64,000 nucleotides of DNA. It comes from Bin87 sp965220105. Lineage in GTDB: Bacteria; Chloroflexota; Dehalococcoidia; Lucifugimonadales; UBA3495. Made by a program: the position numbers and the translations under genes. The number at the start of each line of letters is the position of its first letter. Positions within the stretch are counted from its first letter, which is position 1. Location of the stretch: assembly GCA_965220105.1 (NCBI GenBank), contig OZ244811.1, positions 4,154,001 through 4,218,000 on the forward strand, given 5' to 3'. The notes under the pieces are model-generated. The model searched no databases and was not told the origin of the DNA. It saw only the letters and a program-made list of their open reading frames with translations. Of the stretch, positions 54,704 through 63,006 are shown piece by piece.

Positions 54704-55174
54704 GTGAAAGATTTAGAGCAAATGTCCCTGCTTGAATTGCTTCAGACCTCTGAAGCAATAATTGACGTGCTGCTACGTCGAGGCGTAGTTCGGAACCGGA
54801 ACAAGCCCGTAGGCGGCTATGCTGAATGGCTGGTTTGTGATCGCCTGAAATAGGAAAGGCAGCCGGAAAATCAAAAAGGGTTCGACGCCACAGACGAAAA
54901 AACCGGTTGCAAGTACCAGATAAGAGGGCGGCAGGAAGACAAACAGCAAGTCCGATTCAACCCTATCAAGGACCTCGATGACGGGGACTTTAATTTTGTG
55001 GTTGCAGTCGCTTTCAATATGGATTGCTCCATACGGTTCGCTGTGAAGATACGGCACTCAGACGTGTGCAAATGGGCGACGTATTCGAAAACTCACAACG
55101 GGTACGTACTGTGTCTAAAGGACGAAGACGTTGGGAAAGACGGCGTAACCGATATCCGGCAATACTTCGGTTGA
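54704..55174 (+). pseudogene. DUF6998-like protein interrupted by one in-frame TAG
   Basis: From GTG 54704 a frame of 156 codons runs to TGA 55172-55174, interrupted only at codon 50 (TAG 54851-54853). Part 1: SLLELLQTSEAIIDVLLRRGVVRNRNKPVGGYAEWLV. Part 2 continues in the same frame: QKGFDATDEKTGCKYQIRGRQ, DFNFVVAVAFNMD and GYVLCLKDEDVG. Together these match the layout of a family whose members read NPVGDYAEWLV...GYDATD...YQIKARR (DUF6998, from memory). Both halves look conserved on each side of the stop, so the lesion is recent, a sequencing error, or read through. Confidence 0.7.
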
Positions 55175-55251
55175 ACGGCGAATTAGCTGGCGAGCTAAGT
55201 CACCCCATCCACTCCGTCTCGTCCAACCATCCAAAACTACGCCGTCGTCCG

Positions 55252-55260
55252 TGCTATAAT
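55252..55260 (+). promoter_or_regulatory. Extended -10 promoter of the 2-oxoacid oxidoreductase operon
   Basis: TGCTATAAT, consensus TATAAT (55255-55260) with TGn extension. Transcription would start near 55267, leaving about 22 bases with GAGGAGG before the ATG at 55289. Confidence 0.6.
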
Positions 55261-55288
55261 GCCTCATCAACACAGAGGAGGCCTCCTG

Positions 55289-56461
55289 ATGAGCACAGTT
55301 GCAGTGGAGGTGGTGTACCGAGGGATTTTCCAGAAAACCCTGGCTCGGAACATCGTCCGCAGCATCGTATTTGCCGCCCGCAAAGAAGGCAAGATTGGTA
55401 CCGCGTTCGGTCGCTACGGCGACTCTCCGGAACGCAACGGCATACCGGCCAAACAGTTCGCCATCGTTTCCGACAGCCCGGAAGAGCTGGAGGAAAACCT
55501 GGCCGTTTACGAAGCCCGTGAGGTTGACGTAACCATCAACGTCGACGACACCATGTGCAAGGGCATCGAGTCCTGGGCCTGGTATGGTCTGCAACCGATC
55601 AACGCCTTGACCAAGGCCGGCGGCACCCTCATCGTAACCTCCCGTCAGCAGGCCGATGCCCTCATCGAGGACATCCATCAGAAGGATTCGCCCTACAACC
55701 TGACCATCGTGCCGGCCAGCACCAGCTACTCCGGCCTGTGGGTCTACAAGGACGACCATACCGATGTCCGCATCCTCGGCGCCCTCGCCAAGGCCTGCCC
55801 CGAACTCGTCGGCATCGATTCCATGGTGGCCGCCATCGAAGACCAGGGCTGGGGCGATCTGAAACAGACCTCCGCCCGCAACTCCTTCGAGCGCACCGCT
55901 TTCCGTCCCGTTGAGCCCGGCGAAGGCAACGACGACGAACCGTTCAGTTTCGACCTCCCCGGCTGGCGTTCCATGGAAGAGGGCCTCGTCATCAGGGCCA
56001 TCGAACCGGGCGGCGGATTCCGCGGCGGCAATGAAGGCTACGAGCCCACCCGCAATGCCGTGTTCAAGAAGTTCAGCACCCGCGCCATGCGCCCGGTGAT
56101 CAACTTCGACACCTGTATCAAATGCACCTTGTGCTGGCTCCAGTGTCCCGACAGTTGCTTCGACGTCACCCCAGAGGGATTGTACGACGCCAACATGGAG
56201 GCCTGCTGCGGCTGTGCCGTCTGCGAAGCCGTCTGCCCCGTGCCCGATTGCGTCACCATGGTCAACGAGGCCGAGTTCAACGACAACAACAGCCAGTACG
56301 AACACTGGACGCAGGACAAGGACGGCTATCACCAGTGGATGACCGAGTTAATCGAGGTTCAGAAGAGCCAGGACGCCGACCGTAGCCACGGTTATCACAG
56401 CCCGGGCAAATACGAATCCGAGTCCGAGACCGAAGTTGCCCTGACGGGAGATGATGACTAA
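55289..56461 (+). CDS. 2-oxoacid:ferredoxin oxidoreductase, fused gamma-delta subunits
   Basis: A 390-residue protein. The N-terminal part (about 1-190) is the gamma domain (EVVYRGIFQKTLARNIVRSIVFAA ... TVNVDDT-type strand, then LVGIDSMVAAIED). The C-terminal part carries two [4Fe-4S] motifs, CIKCTLCWLQCPDSCF and CCGCAVCEAVCPVPDC, which equal the delta ferredoxin subunit. It belongs to a complex that oxidatively decarboxylates a 2-oxoacid to an acyl-CoA and reduces ferredoxin. ATG 55289 follows GAGGAGG. The next gene starts at its stop (TAATG). Confidence 0.9.
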   Translation: MSTVAVEVVYRGIFQKTLARNIVRSIVFAARKEGKIGTAFGRYGDSPERNGIPAKQFAIVSDSPEELEENLAVYEAREVDVTINVDDTMCKGIESWAWYGLQPINALTKAGGTLIVTSRQQADALIEDIHQKDSPYNLTIVPASTSYSGLWVYKDDHTDVRILGALAKACPELVGIDSMVAAIEDQGWGDLKQTSARNSFERTAFRPVEPGEGNDDEPFSFDLPGWRSMEEGLVIRAIEPGGGFRGGNEGYEPTRNAVFKKFSTRAMRPVINFDTCIKCTLCWLQCPDSCFDVTPEGLYDANMEACCGCAVCEAVCPVPDCVTMVNEAEFNDNNSQYEHWTQDKDGYHQWMTELIEVQKSQDADRSHGYHSPGKYESESETEVALTGDDD

Positions 56462-57678
56462 TGGCTACCCAAGTTGCAAACCAGACCGAACGTGAGGAGT
56501 TGATCAGCGGCAGCGAAGCCATCGCCATCGCCTGTTCCCTCGCCGACGTTGACGTAATTACCGCCTATCCCATTCGGCCCTACGACACCGTCATGCAGTA
56601 CGTGTCCAAGCTCAAGGCCGACGGCGCTTTAGACTGCGACTTCATCGTCGCCGAGAGCGAGCACTCCCAGTTCGAAATCGTCAAACACGCCTCCGCCGTG
56701 GGCGCCCGCACTTTCTGCGGCTCCAGCGGCGTGGGCTGGTTCTACGCCTTCGAGGCCATCACCGTTACCGCAGGCCTTCGCCTTCCCGTGGTCGCCATGG
56801 TCGGCAACCGGGCATTGGACGACCCCGGAGCCTTCGGGGTCGAACACAACGACGCCATGGCGGTGCGCGACCTCGGCTGGATGCTCTACTGGGTGGGTAC
56901 TGCGCAGGAGGCAATGGACATTGCCCTCCTCGCCTGGCGCGTCGCCGAAGACCCACGGGTGTTCCTGCCCATGGCCATCTCCTGCGACGGCTCCTTCCTG
57001 ACCCACTCGCAGGCCATCGTCAACGTTCCCACCCAGGAACAGGTGGACCGCTTCCTGCCCCAGTATGACCGTGGCCGCCTGCGCCTCCACCCCGACAATC
57101 CCATCACCATCGCTCCCCAAGTCAACGAAGACTGGTTGATGGAAATTCGTCGCCAGACCGACGACGCCATGCGCCGCACCAGCGAAGTTATTAAAGAAGC
57201 CTACGAGGAGTTCAAACAGCTCTTTGGCCGCGGCGACGACAGCCCCTTCATCGAGGAGTATATGACCGAGGACGCCGATATCGTCCTGGTCGGCATGGGC
57301 ACCCTGGCGATGCCCGTACGCGTGGCCGTCCGCCGCATGCGCGAGCAGGGCCAGAAAGTCGGCTTCGTCCGCATCAAGTTCTTCCGTCCCTTCGCTACCG
57401 AAGAGGTGCGGGAGGCGCTGAGCCACTGCAAGGCCGTCGGCGTCATCGACCGGGACTACTCATACGGTTCGCCTTCCTACGGCGGCGTGCTGTTCAACGA
57501 AATCCGCTCCGCCCTGTACACGCTGGATAGCCGGCCCCTGGTACAGAGCTTCATCGCGGGTCTGGGCGGTCGCGAGATTCTGGTTCGCGACGTCCAGGAA
57601 ATGACCGCAATGGTTCAGGAGTCCATCGACTCCGGTAAAGTTATTGAAGAAAACACCTGGATCGGTGTCCGGGAATAG
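56461..57678 (+). CDS. 2-oxoacid:ferredoxin oxidoreductase alpha subunit
   Basis: A 405-residue alpha subunit with the pyrimidine-binding domain and domain II. Landmarks are SGSEAIAIACSLADVDVITAYPIRPYDTV, ESEHSQFEIVKHASAVGARTFCGSSGVGWFYAFEAI and VVAMVGNRALDDPGAFGVEHND. The motif usually written YPITP reads YPIRP, so the Thr thought to contact substrate is Arg. The C-terminal domain (DIVLVGMGTLAMPVRVAV ... VGFVRIKFFRPF) is normal. The substrate could therefore differ from pyruvate. Confidence 0.9.
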   Translation: MATQVANQTEREELISGSEAIAIACSLADVDVITAYPIRPYDTVMQYVSKLKADGALDCDFIVAESEHSQFEIVKHASAVGARTFCGSSGVGWFYAFEAITVTAGLRLPVVAMVGNRALDDPGAFGVEHNDAMAVRDLGWMLYWVGTAQEAMDIALLAWRVAEDPRVFLPMAISCDGSFLTHSQAIVNVPTQEQVDRFLPQYDRGRLRLHPDNPITIAPQVNEDWLMEIRRQTDDAMRRTSEVIKEAYEEFKQLFGRGDDSPFIEEYMTEDADIVLVGMGTLAMPVRVAVRRMREQGQKVGFVRIKFFRPFATEEVREALSHCKAVGVIDRDYSYGSPSYGGVLFNEIRSALYTLDSRPLVQSFIAGLGGREILVRDVQEMTAMVQESIDSGKVIEENTWIGVRE

Positions 57679-57688
57679 GAGGGCCGCC

Positions 57689-58687
57689 ATGACGACCACC
57701 ACGCAAGACCTCCCACAGGTTAGGGGAGTAAAACAGATTCCGGTTTACGAGGGCTTCACCTCGGGACACCGCACCTGCCAGGGCTGCGAATCCGCTCTGG
57801 TCATGCGGCTCATGATTAAGGCCGCCGGCCCCCGCACCATCGTAGTCGGCAGCACCGGTTGCATGTACGTGGCCAACACCACTTACTACAGCACTCCCTG
57901 GGTTGTGCCGTGGATGCACACCCAGCTCGGTTCCAGCGGTTCTGCCGCCACCGGCACCGCCGCCGGGCTCTCCTCGCTGATGCGTAAGGGCAAGATGCAG
58001 GAAGAACCCATCAACGTCATCGCCTTCTGCGGCGACGGCGGTGGTGTGGACATGGGCCTGTCCGCCATCTCGGCGGCGCTCCAGCACGACGAGTACAACC
58101 TGCTCATCCTGTGCTACGACAACGAGTCCTACGCCAATACCGACATCCAGGTTTCCGGTTCCAGCCCCTGGGGCGCCAACTCCACCTTCTCGCCACCGGG
58201 CAAGGTGCATCGCATCATGAACCGCCGGTGGAAGAAGAACACCGTTCCCATGCTGGCCGCCGGCCACCCTGACGTCCGCTACGTCGCCACCGCTTGCGGC
58301 TCCTACGGACCCGACTTCACCAACAAGATCCGCCGCGCCCTGACCATCGGCGGCCCTACCTTCATCCACAGCATCGACCCCTGCCCCAAGGGCTGGGACT
58401 ACGACCCCAAGTATTCTCACGAACTGGGCATGCTGGCCGTCGAAACCGGCATCTGGGTGCAGTACGAAATCGCCGACGGCGAACTCATCCTGAACGGTCC
58501 CTCCCGGGCCATCGCTCGCGGCATTCGTAAACGGAAGCCGGTCACCGAGTACCTCCAGCGTCAGGGTCGTTTCGCCCACCTCACGGAGGAAGACCTGAAA
58601 TTCTTCCAGGGACGGATTGATGACTCCTGGGAGAAGTGGTGGATTCCCGGTATCGTGCCCTTCGGTCCCCACGAGGAAGGCGCATAG
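57689..58687 (+). CDS. 2-oxoacid:ferredoxin oxidoreductase beta subunit
   Basis: A 332-residue beta subunit that binds ThDP pyrophosphate and one [4Fe-4S] cluster. The cluster ligands begin with GHRTCQGCESALVMR and later Cys residues (STGCMYVANTTYYSTPW, TACGSYGPD). The ThDP motif is FCGDGGGVDMGLSAISAALQHDEYNLLILCYDNESYANT. It starts at ATG 57689 behind AGGAGGGCCGCC. It completes the three-gene complex with the two upstream genes. Confidence 0.92.
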   Translation: MTTTTQDLPQVRGVKQIPVYEGFTSGHRTCQGCESALVMRLMIKAAGPRTIVVGSTGCMYVANTTYYSTPWVVPWMHTQLGSSGSAATGTAAGLSSLMRKGKMQEEPINVIAFCGDGGGVDMGLSAISAALQHDEYNLLILCYDNESYANTDIQVSGSSPWGANSTFSPPGKVHRIMNRRWKKNTVPMLAAGHPDVRYVATACGSYGPDFTNKIRRALTIGGPTFIHSIDPCPKGWDYDPKYSHELGMLAVETGIWVQYEIADGELILNGPSRAIARGIRKRKPVTEYLQRQGRFAHLTEEDLKFFQGRIDDSWEKWWIPGIVPFGPHEEGA

Positions 58688-58730
58688 ATATTCCGTCTCC
58701 TGGCGTGTGACTGACGCCCGAAGTTAACCT

Positions 58731-58780
58731 GTGCAGGGTGTCGCGGTAGGTGCTATCCGGCGCCCTGCACTAAGTTATAG
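58731..58780 (+). terminator. Possible terminator after the oxidoreductase operon
   Basis: An 8-bp stem GTGCAGGG (58731-58738) with CCCTGCAC (58773-58780) around a long, internally structured loop. No T tract follows, so this is a weak candidate. Confidence 0.4.
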
Positions 58781-58865
58781 ATCCCCAAGACGTTAATGGG
58801 TGAGTCTGAACAAAGTTTAGTGTGTTACACTGCGTCAGTGACCTGATCGCTGGCTAGGATAGACC

Positions 58866-59354
58866 ATGGTTAAAGTTACCTTCACAGTTGAAGGGGATAC
58901 AGATGAGGTGATTGCCGCAATCCGGCGACTCGCCGTTGGGGACGCTGCCCTTCCCGGGGCTCCGGAACCCGACGAAACAGCCGTCGCCGCCAACGGTTCC
59001 AGCCCAACGGCCGCACCTGCGCCGGCCCCCCTGGAACCCGAGGTGCCAGAGGGCAATTGGGATATGGACCACGTGCGAGCATTCTGGGGCTTTCTCGCTC
59101 CCGACGCCCGCGATATCTATCGGCAGGTTGCCCAGGGCAACGGGTACGTGCTGTCCAGGGAAGCCCTGCTGGAAACGATGAACCTGACGGCTCGAGAGCT
59201 GTCCGGAAGGCTGTCTTCCCAAGGGCACGCCGTGCGTCGCATTCGGCGCCATCACAACGTGTCCCTGCCTCACCCCATGTCGTTCGACTCGCAATCCCAG
59301 GAATACCGCATGCGGCCCGACGTGGCCGATGCCATCGTGCGACTTACCCTGTAA
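58866..59354 (+). CDS. Hypothetical protein with possible C-terminal winged helix, 162 aa
   Basis: No family recognised. Residues 1-27 look like a beta-alpha unit (VKVTFTVEGDTDEVIAAIRRLA), residues about 45-63 are a Pro/Ala-rich linker, and the C-terminal 95 residues are helical (MDHVRAFWGFLAPDARDIYRQV, LSREALLETMNLTARELSGRLSSQGHAVRRI) and could form a winged helix that binds DNA. Start ATG 58866 follows a weak purine stretch. It lies between the oxidoreductase operon and the hydroxyacid oxidase gene and might regulate either. Confidence 0.6.
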   Translation: MVKVTFTVEGDTDEVIAAIRRLAVGDAALPGAPEPDETAVAANGSSPTAAPAPAPLEPEVPEGNWDMDHVRAFWGFLAPDARDIYRQVAQGNGYVLSREALLETMNLTARELSGRLSSQGHAVRRIRRHHNVSLPHPMSFDSQSQEYRMRPDVADAIVRLTL

Positions 59355-59416
59355 CCATTAAATGACTTTCGCCTGACCGCGTCGCTGGGCGGAGTTGCAG
59401 AAAAAGGAGGTTGTCC

Positions 59417-60538
59417 ATGCGAATGGACCCAATCAATCTGTACGATTACGAAGCCAGGGCCAAACAGGTACTCCCACACAACAACTGGGAGTTCATCGAA
59501 GCCGGCTCCATGGACGAATTCACGACGGCGCGCAACCGCTCGGCGTTCGAAGCTCTGACCCTGCGGCCCCGGTTCATGCGCGATACTACCGAGCGCAAGA
59601 TTTCCACCACGGTGCTGGGACAGGACATCAGCTTTCCGGTGATGATCTCACCCGCCGGTGGACACGGCAACGCCCATCCAGAGGCTGAAGCCGCCACCGC
59701 TCGGGGCGCCGGCATGTCCAATACGCTGATGATGTGCAGCACCTCTTCAAACTGCAGCATGGAAGAAATCGCCAAGGCCGGCAGTGGCCCTTTGTGGTTC
59801 CAGCTCTACCACCGCGGGTACGACCTTACCGAGAACCTGGTCAAACGGGCCGAAGCCGCCGGTTTCCGCGCCATTGTGCTCACGGTGGACACTCCGGTGC
59901 CCAGCCCCAAGGAACGCGACGTCCGAAATGGTTACCAACGCCCCGGCGAACTGGGTAACTTCCGGGAACAGCAGGACCGATTGGACGCAGTCAGCGGCAC
60001 CGACGAGTCTCCCCGTTGGGATATGCCCCAGTCGCCTTCCCTTACCTGGCGGGAGCTGGACTGGCTCCGCGGTCTCACCAACCTACCCCTGGTGCTGAAG
60101 GGCGTCCGCGTGGCGGAAGACGCTAGGATTGCGGTTGACCACGGCGTCGACGGTATCCTGGTTTCCACCCACGGCGGTCGCCAGTTGGACAGCACCATGT
60201 CCAGCATCGAGATGGTTCCTGAAATCGTCGCCGCGTGCGGCGGCAAGGCCGAGGTCTACGTCGACTCCGGCGTTCGCCGCGGCAGCGACGTCCTGAAGGC
60301 CCTGGCGTTGGGCGCCACGGCGGTAGCGGTGGGACGCCCTCTGTACTGGGGACTCGCCGTCAACGGCGCCGAGGGCGTGCACCATGTGCTGGAATTGTTG
60401 CGGGAAGAGTTCAACCGCGCTATGGCCTATTGCGGCCAGAACAGCGTAGACGAGCTGGAAGACCGCCTCATCAACGTCCCGCGCGAATGGGGCCCCTTCC
60501 GCACCGAGAACGACATCGCCGAGCATCTCCCCTTCTAG
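59417..60538 (+). CDS. FMN-dependent alpha-hydroxy-acid oxidizing protein
   Basis: A 373-residue FMN TIM barrel of the lactate/glycolate/mandelate oxidase family. Present are the start NLYDYEARAKQVLPHNNWEFIEAGS, the TLRPRFMRD segment, the catalytic HGGRQLD in VSTHGGRQLDS (the usual Asn before it is Thr) and YVDSGVRRGSDVLKALALGATAVAVGRPLYWGLA. It oxidises a 2-hydroxyacid to a 2-oxoacid, which could feed the ferredoxin oxidoreductase upstream. ATG 59417 lies seven bases after AGGAGG. Confidence 0.92.
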   Translation: MRMDPINLYDYEARAKQVLPHNNWEFIEAGSMDEFTTARNRSAFEALTLRPRFMRDTTERKISTTVLGQDISFPVMISPAGGHGNAHPEAEAATARGAGMSNTLMMCSTSSNCSMEEIAKAGSGPLWFQLYHRGYDLTENLVKRAEAAGFRAIVLTVDTPVPSPKERDVRNGYQRPGELGNFREQQDRLDAVSGTDESPRWDMPQSPSLTWRELDWLRGLTNLPLVLKGVRVAEDARIAVDHGVDGILVSTHGGRQLDSTMSSIEMVPEIVAACGGKAEVYVDSGVRRGSDVLKALALGATAVAVGRPLYWGLAVNGAEGVHHVLELLREEFNRAMAYCGQNSVDELEDRLINVPREWGPFRTENDIAEHLPF

Positions 60539-60563
60539 CAGCGCAAAAAGAGCGCACCAAAAA

Positions 60564-60593
60564 GGCCGCCCGGCATTCCCGGGCGGCCCTTTT
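60564..60593. terminator. Intrinsic terminator between convergent genes
   Basis: A perfect 10-bp stem GGCCGCCCGG (60564-60573) with CCGGGCGGCC (60579-60588), followed by CTTTTG; AAAA on the other side makes it usable from both strands. Confidence 0.8.
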
Positions 60594-60645
60594 GCTTGCC
60601 GATTCGATGTCACGCCAGCACAATTCGAGGCGCCCCAGACCGGCG

Positions 60646-61443
60646 TCAGTCGTCAGCGGCCACCGGGGTCGGAACTGCGCCGACCTTGGCGATGAAATCC
60701 GCCAGCAACTCATTGAACACCACGGCCTGCTCAAAATGGGTGGAGTGCGCTGCGCCCGACACCACCTCCAGCTGGCTGCCGGGTATCAACCGGTGCACCG
60801 CCTCGATGACATGCACTGGGAAGATCTTGTCCTTTTCTCCCACCACCAGGAGCACCGGCATCGTAAGTGCGTTCAGTTGCTCTCCCTGAGGCCCGCGCTC
60901 GTTGCGGAACAAGCCGGATACCACCGTGACGGGCATGGGCGGATTGATCCGGCCAATGGAGCCAAACAGGAACGTCAACTCCGGCTGTCCTTCGATGAAT
61001 CCGTCGGCTAACGCGCGGCGCAACGGGTCCTCGGGAGCGTGCACGTCCCGCAGCAACTCCACGACCGTCGGGTCGCCGATGCCGCCGGTGGTGTCGGCCA
61101 AAACCAGCCCGCTGATCCTTTGCGGTTGTTCCAGCGTCGTGCCCAGGCAGGTCACACCGCCCATGGATTGCCCCACCAGCATCGCCTGTTCGATCCCCAG
61201 GTGGTCCAGCAGCCCAATCAGGTCGGCGACGAACACTTCGGGCTCCGCGTCCCCGCCCGAACCGGCGGTCAATCCCCACCCCTGGTGATCGAAGGTGACG
61301 CACCGATGCGTTCCCTGGAATCGGGCAACCTGTTGCCACCAGCTCAGGTGGTTGCCGCCCCGACCATGGGCAAACACGATGGCCGGGCCGTCCCCGTGAC
61401 TCTCGTAGAACATCTGCGTTCCATTGATTGGTGCGTAAGGCAT
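60646..61443 (-). CDS. Alpha/beta-fold hydrolase
   Basis: A 265-residue alpha/beta hydrolase. The nucleophile elbow is GQSMGG (Ser near residue 95), preceded by FAHGRGGNHLSWW as oxyanion loop. The acid is in VVGEKDKIFP and the His in GAAHSTHF. Esters, lactones and similar substrates are possible. ATG 61443 has GGAGGAATGT in front; an upstream in-frame start at 61491 lacks one. Confidence 0.88.
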   Translation of the reverse strand: MPYAPINGTQMFYESHGDGPAIVFAHGRGGNHLSWWQQVARFQGTHRCVTFDHQGWGLTAGSGGDAEPEVFVADLIGLLDHLGIEQAMLVGQSMGGVTCLGTTLEQPQRISGLVLADTTGGIGDPTVVELLRDVHAPEDPLRRALADGFIEGQPELTFLFGSIGRINPPMPVTVVSGLFRNERGPQGEQLNALTMPVLLVVGEKDKIFPVHVIEAVHRLIPGSQLEVVSGAAHSTHFEQAVVFNELLADFIAKVGAVPTPVAADD

Positions 61444-61535
61444 ACATTCCTCCGTTAATACGGGGCTATCCACATAATACGGGGCTATCACAGTCGCCGG
61501 GTGAGGTTAGGCGGCGAGGCTTTTTTGCGGGTTTG

Positions 61536-62189
61536 TTAAACCGGCCACTGCTCCCGACGATAGGCAGCGTCCCAGAACATGTACTCGTACCGGCTGCTCA
61601 CCATAAAGGCGTATCGCATAGCTTCCCGCTCCTGAGCGCCAACACGTTCCGCCATTTCGTCCACAAACCCCGTCCAGGCATCGACGCTGGATTGCAGGAA
61701 TCCTTCCACGTAGAAGCGCGTCCATTGACCGTACAGCGGGTGCTCGGACTGACCAACCTCGTCCTTCAGCAGATGATACGTCCACGGGCAGGGCAGGAGC
61801 GCCGCTGCCGTGGGACCCAGACCGTACATCGTCGCGGTGTTCAGCATGTGGTTCACGTATGCTGTGTTGGTCGGCGAACGGGGCGCGACCTCCACCTCGG
61901 CCATGGTCAATCCGGCAGCTTCGATGAGTTGGTGGTGCAAGGGCCTTTCCACCGGCGTCATCACCCGATGGGCCAGCTGCTGCAACAGCTCGCCGTCGGG
62001 CGACTTGGCCAGCGCCAGCGCAACGGACCGGCCAAACCCTTCCAGGTAGTGGTAATCCTGCCCCAGGTAGTACTGGAAGATCTCCAGGGGCAGCGTTCCG
62101 TCCTTGATGGCCGCCAGAAATGGGTGGGCGAAAATCTCCCCCCAGATGGGCGCGGCCTCGTCCCTGAGCTGCTGACTGAAGCTGGGCAT
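61536..62189 (-). CDS. TenA/thiaminase II family protein
   Basis: A 217-residue all-helical TenA protein. Members hydrolyse aminopyrimidines during thiamine salvage. The active-site Cys motif is AALLPCPWTYHLL and the preceding NTAYVNHML supplies the substrate Tyr, which puts it with the TenA_C group. The chain ends with MVSSRYEYMFWDAAYRREQWPV, with the Glu-containing C-terminal helix. ATG 62189 follows GAGGACGAC. Seven bases separate it from the upstream PIG-L gene. ThDP-using enzymes at 52.4 and 55-58 kb need this cofactor. Confidence 0.88.
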   Translation of the reverse strand: MPSFSQQLRDEAAPIWGEIFAHPFLAAIKDGTLPLEIFQYYLGQDYHYLEGFGRSVALALAKSPDGELLQQLAHRVMTPVERPLHHQLIEAAGLTMAEVEVAPRSPTNTAYVNHMLNTATMYGLGPTAAALLPCPWTYHLLKDEVGQSEHPLYGQWTRFYVEGFLQSSVDAWTGFVDEMAERVGAQEREAMRYAFMVSSRYEYMFWDAAYRREQWPV

Positions 62190-62196
62190 GTCGTCC

Positions 62197-62952
62197 TCAC
62201 ATATTGTCGGGCACGTCGTTGATGTACACCAGTTCCGCCGGGGAAGCAAATTCGCAACCGAATCCCTGGCCCACCGTGCGGGCATGGACGGTCAGAAACT
62301 CAAACGGGCCCTCGCCCACGTCACCCAGATTGGCCAGGTACACTTTGTGCTCCCGCAACGAATTCAGCCCGGTTTCCCAATAGCCAGTCACGTCGACGGC
62401 ATGGGTGGGTACGGTGGCGCCAAACACCGCCACGAAACGCACGTCGTTCCAGGGTTCGAGTCCTTCCTCCGTCAACTCGGGAAATATCCAGCGATTGCCG
62501 GCGTCCCGCGCGGCGTCGCACACGGCCAGGCCAACCCACCGGTGGTCGGCCATGTTCAGGTGGCCGCTGGCGAACTGCAAATCGTGGTTGATCGTGAGCA
62601 CGACCTCGGGCCGATATCGGCGAATCACCCGGCTCAAGTCCCGCCGCAGCGGTAATCCGTACTCGATTACTCCGTCCATGTGATCCAGGAACTCCACGGT
62701 GTCCACGCCAACTACACGGGCGCTGTTGATTTCTTCCTGCGCCCGCAACGGCCCCACTTGGGACGGCGGCATGCTGTCGATGCCGGCCTCGCCCTTGCTT
62801 ACTATAACGTACACGATCCGCTTGCCCTGCGCCGTCCACTTGGCCACGGCGCTGGCCGCTCCGTACTCCAGGTCATCCGGGTGGGCGACGATGGCGACGG
62901 CGGTTTGCCAATCCTCCGGGACGGTGCGTAAACGGGGTGTGGATCGTAACAT
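62197..62952 (-). CDS. PIG-L/LmbE-family zinc deacetylase
   Basis: A 251-residue deacetylase of the PIG-L/MshB/BshB group, which removes N-acetyl from GlcNAc conjugates in GPI, mycothiol and bacillithiol routes. The zinc and catalytic motif is VAHPDDLEYGAAS, with SKGEAG in place of the usual T(N/D)G(D/E), and the third zinc His in GHLNMADHRWVG. Its substrate is not readable. It heads a tight two-gene unit with tenA. Confidence 0.85.
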   Translation of the reverse strand: MLRSTPRLRTVPEDWQTAVAIVAHPDDLEYGAASAVAKWTAQGKRIVYVIVSKGEAGIDSMPPSQVGPLRAQEEINSARVVGVDTVEFLDHMDGVIEYGLPLRRDLSRVIRRYRPEVVLTINHDLQFASGHLNMADHRWVGLAVCDAARDAGNRWIFPELTEEGLEPWNDVRFVAVFGATVPTHAVDVTGYWETGLNSLREHKVYLANLGDVGEGPFEFLTVHARTVGQGFGCEFASPAELVYINDVPDNM

Positions 62953-63006
62953 CTTCCCTCCGGGGGTGTAGGGTGGGCCATCGGAAATCGCCGGAGGGAC
63001 ATGGTA

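Noticed and set aside
54704..55174. Read-through of the TAG as pyrrolysine or another recoded residue.
   Set aside because: No pyl genes or recoding signal are visible, and many other genes in the window end with TAG as a normal stop. A mutation or read error is simpler.
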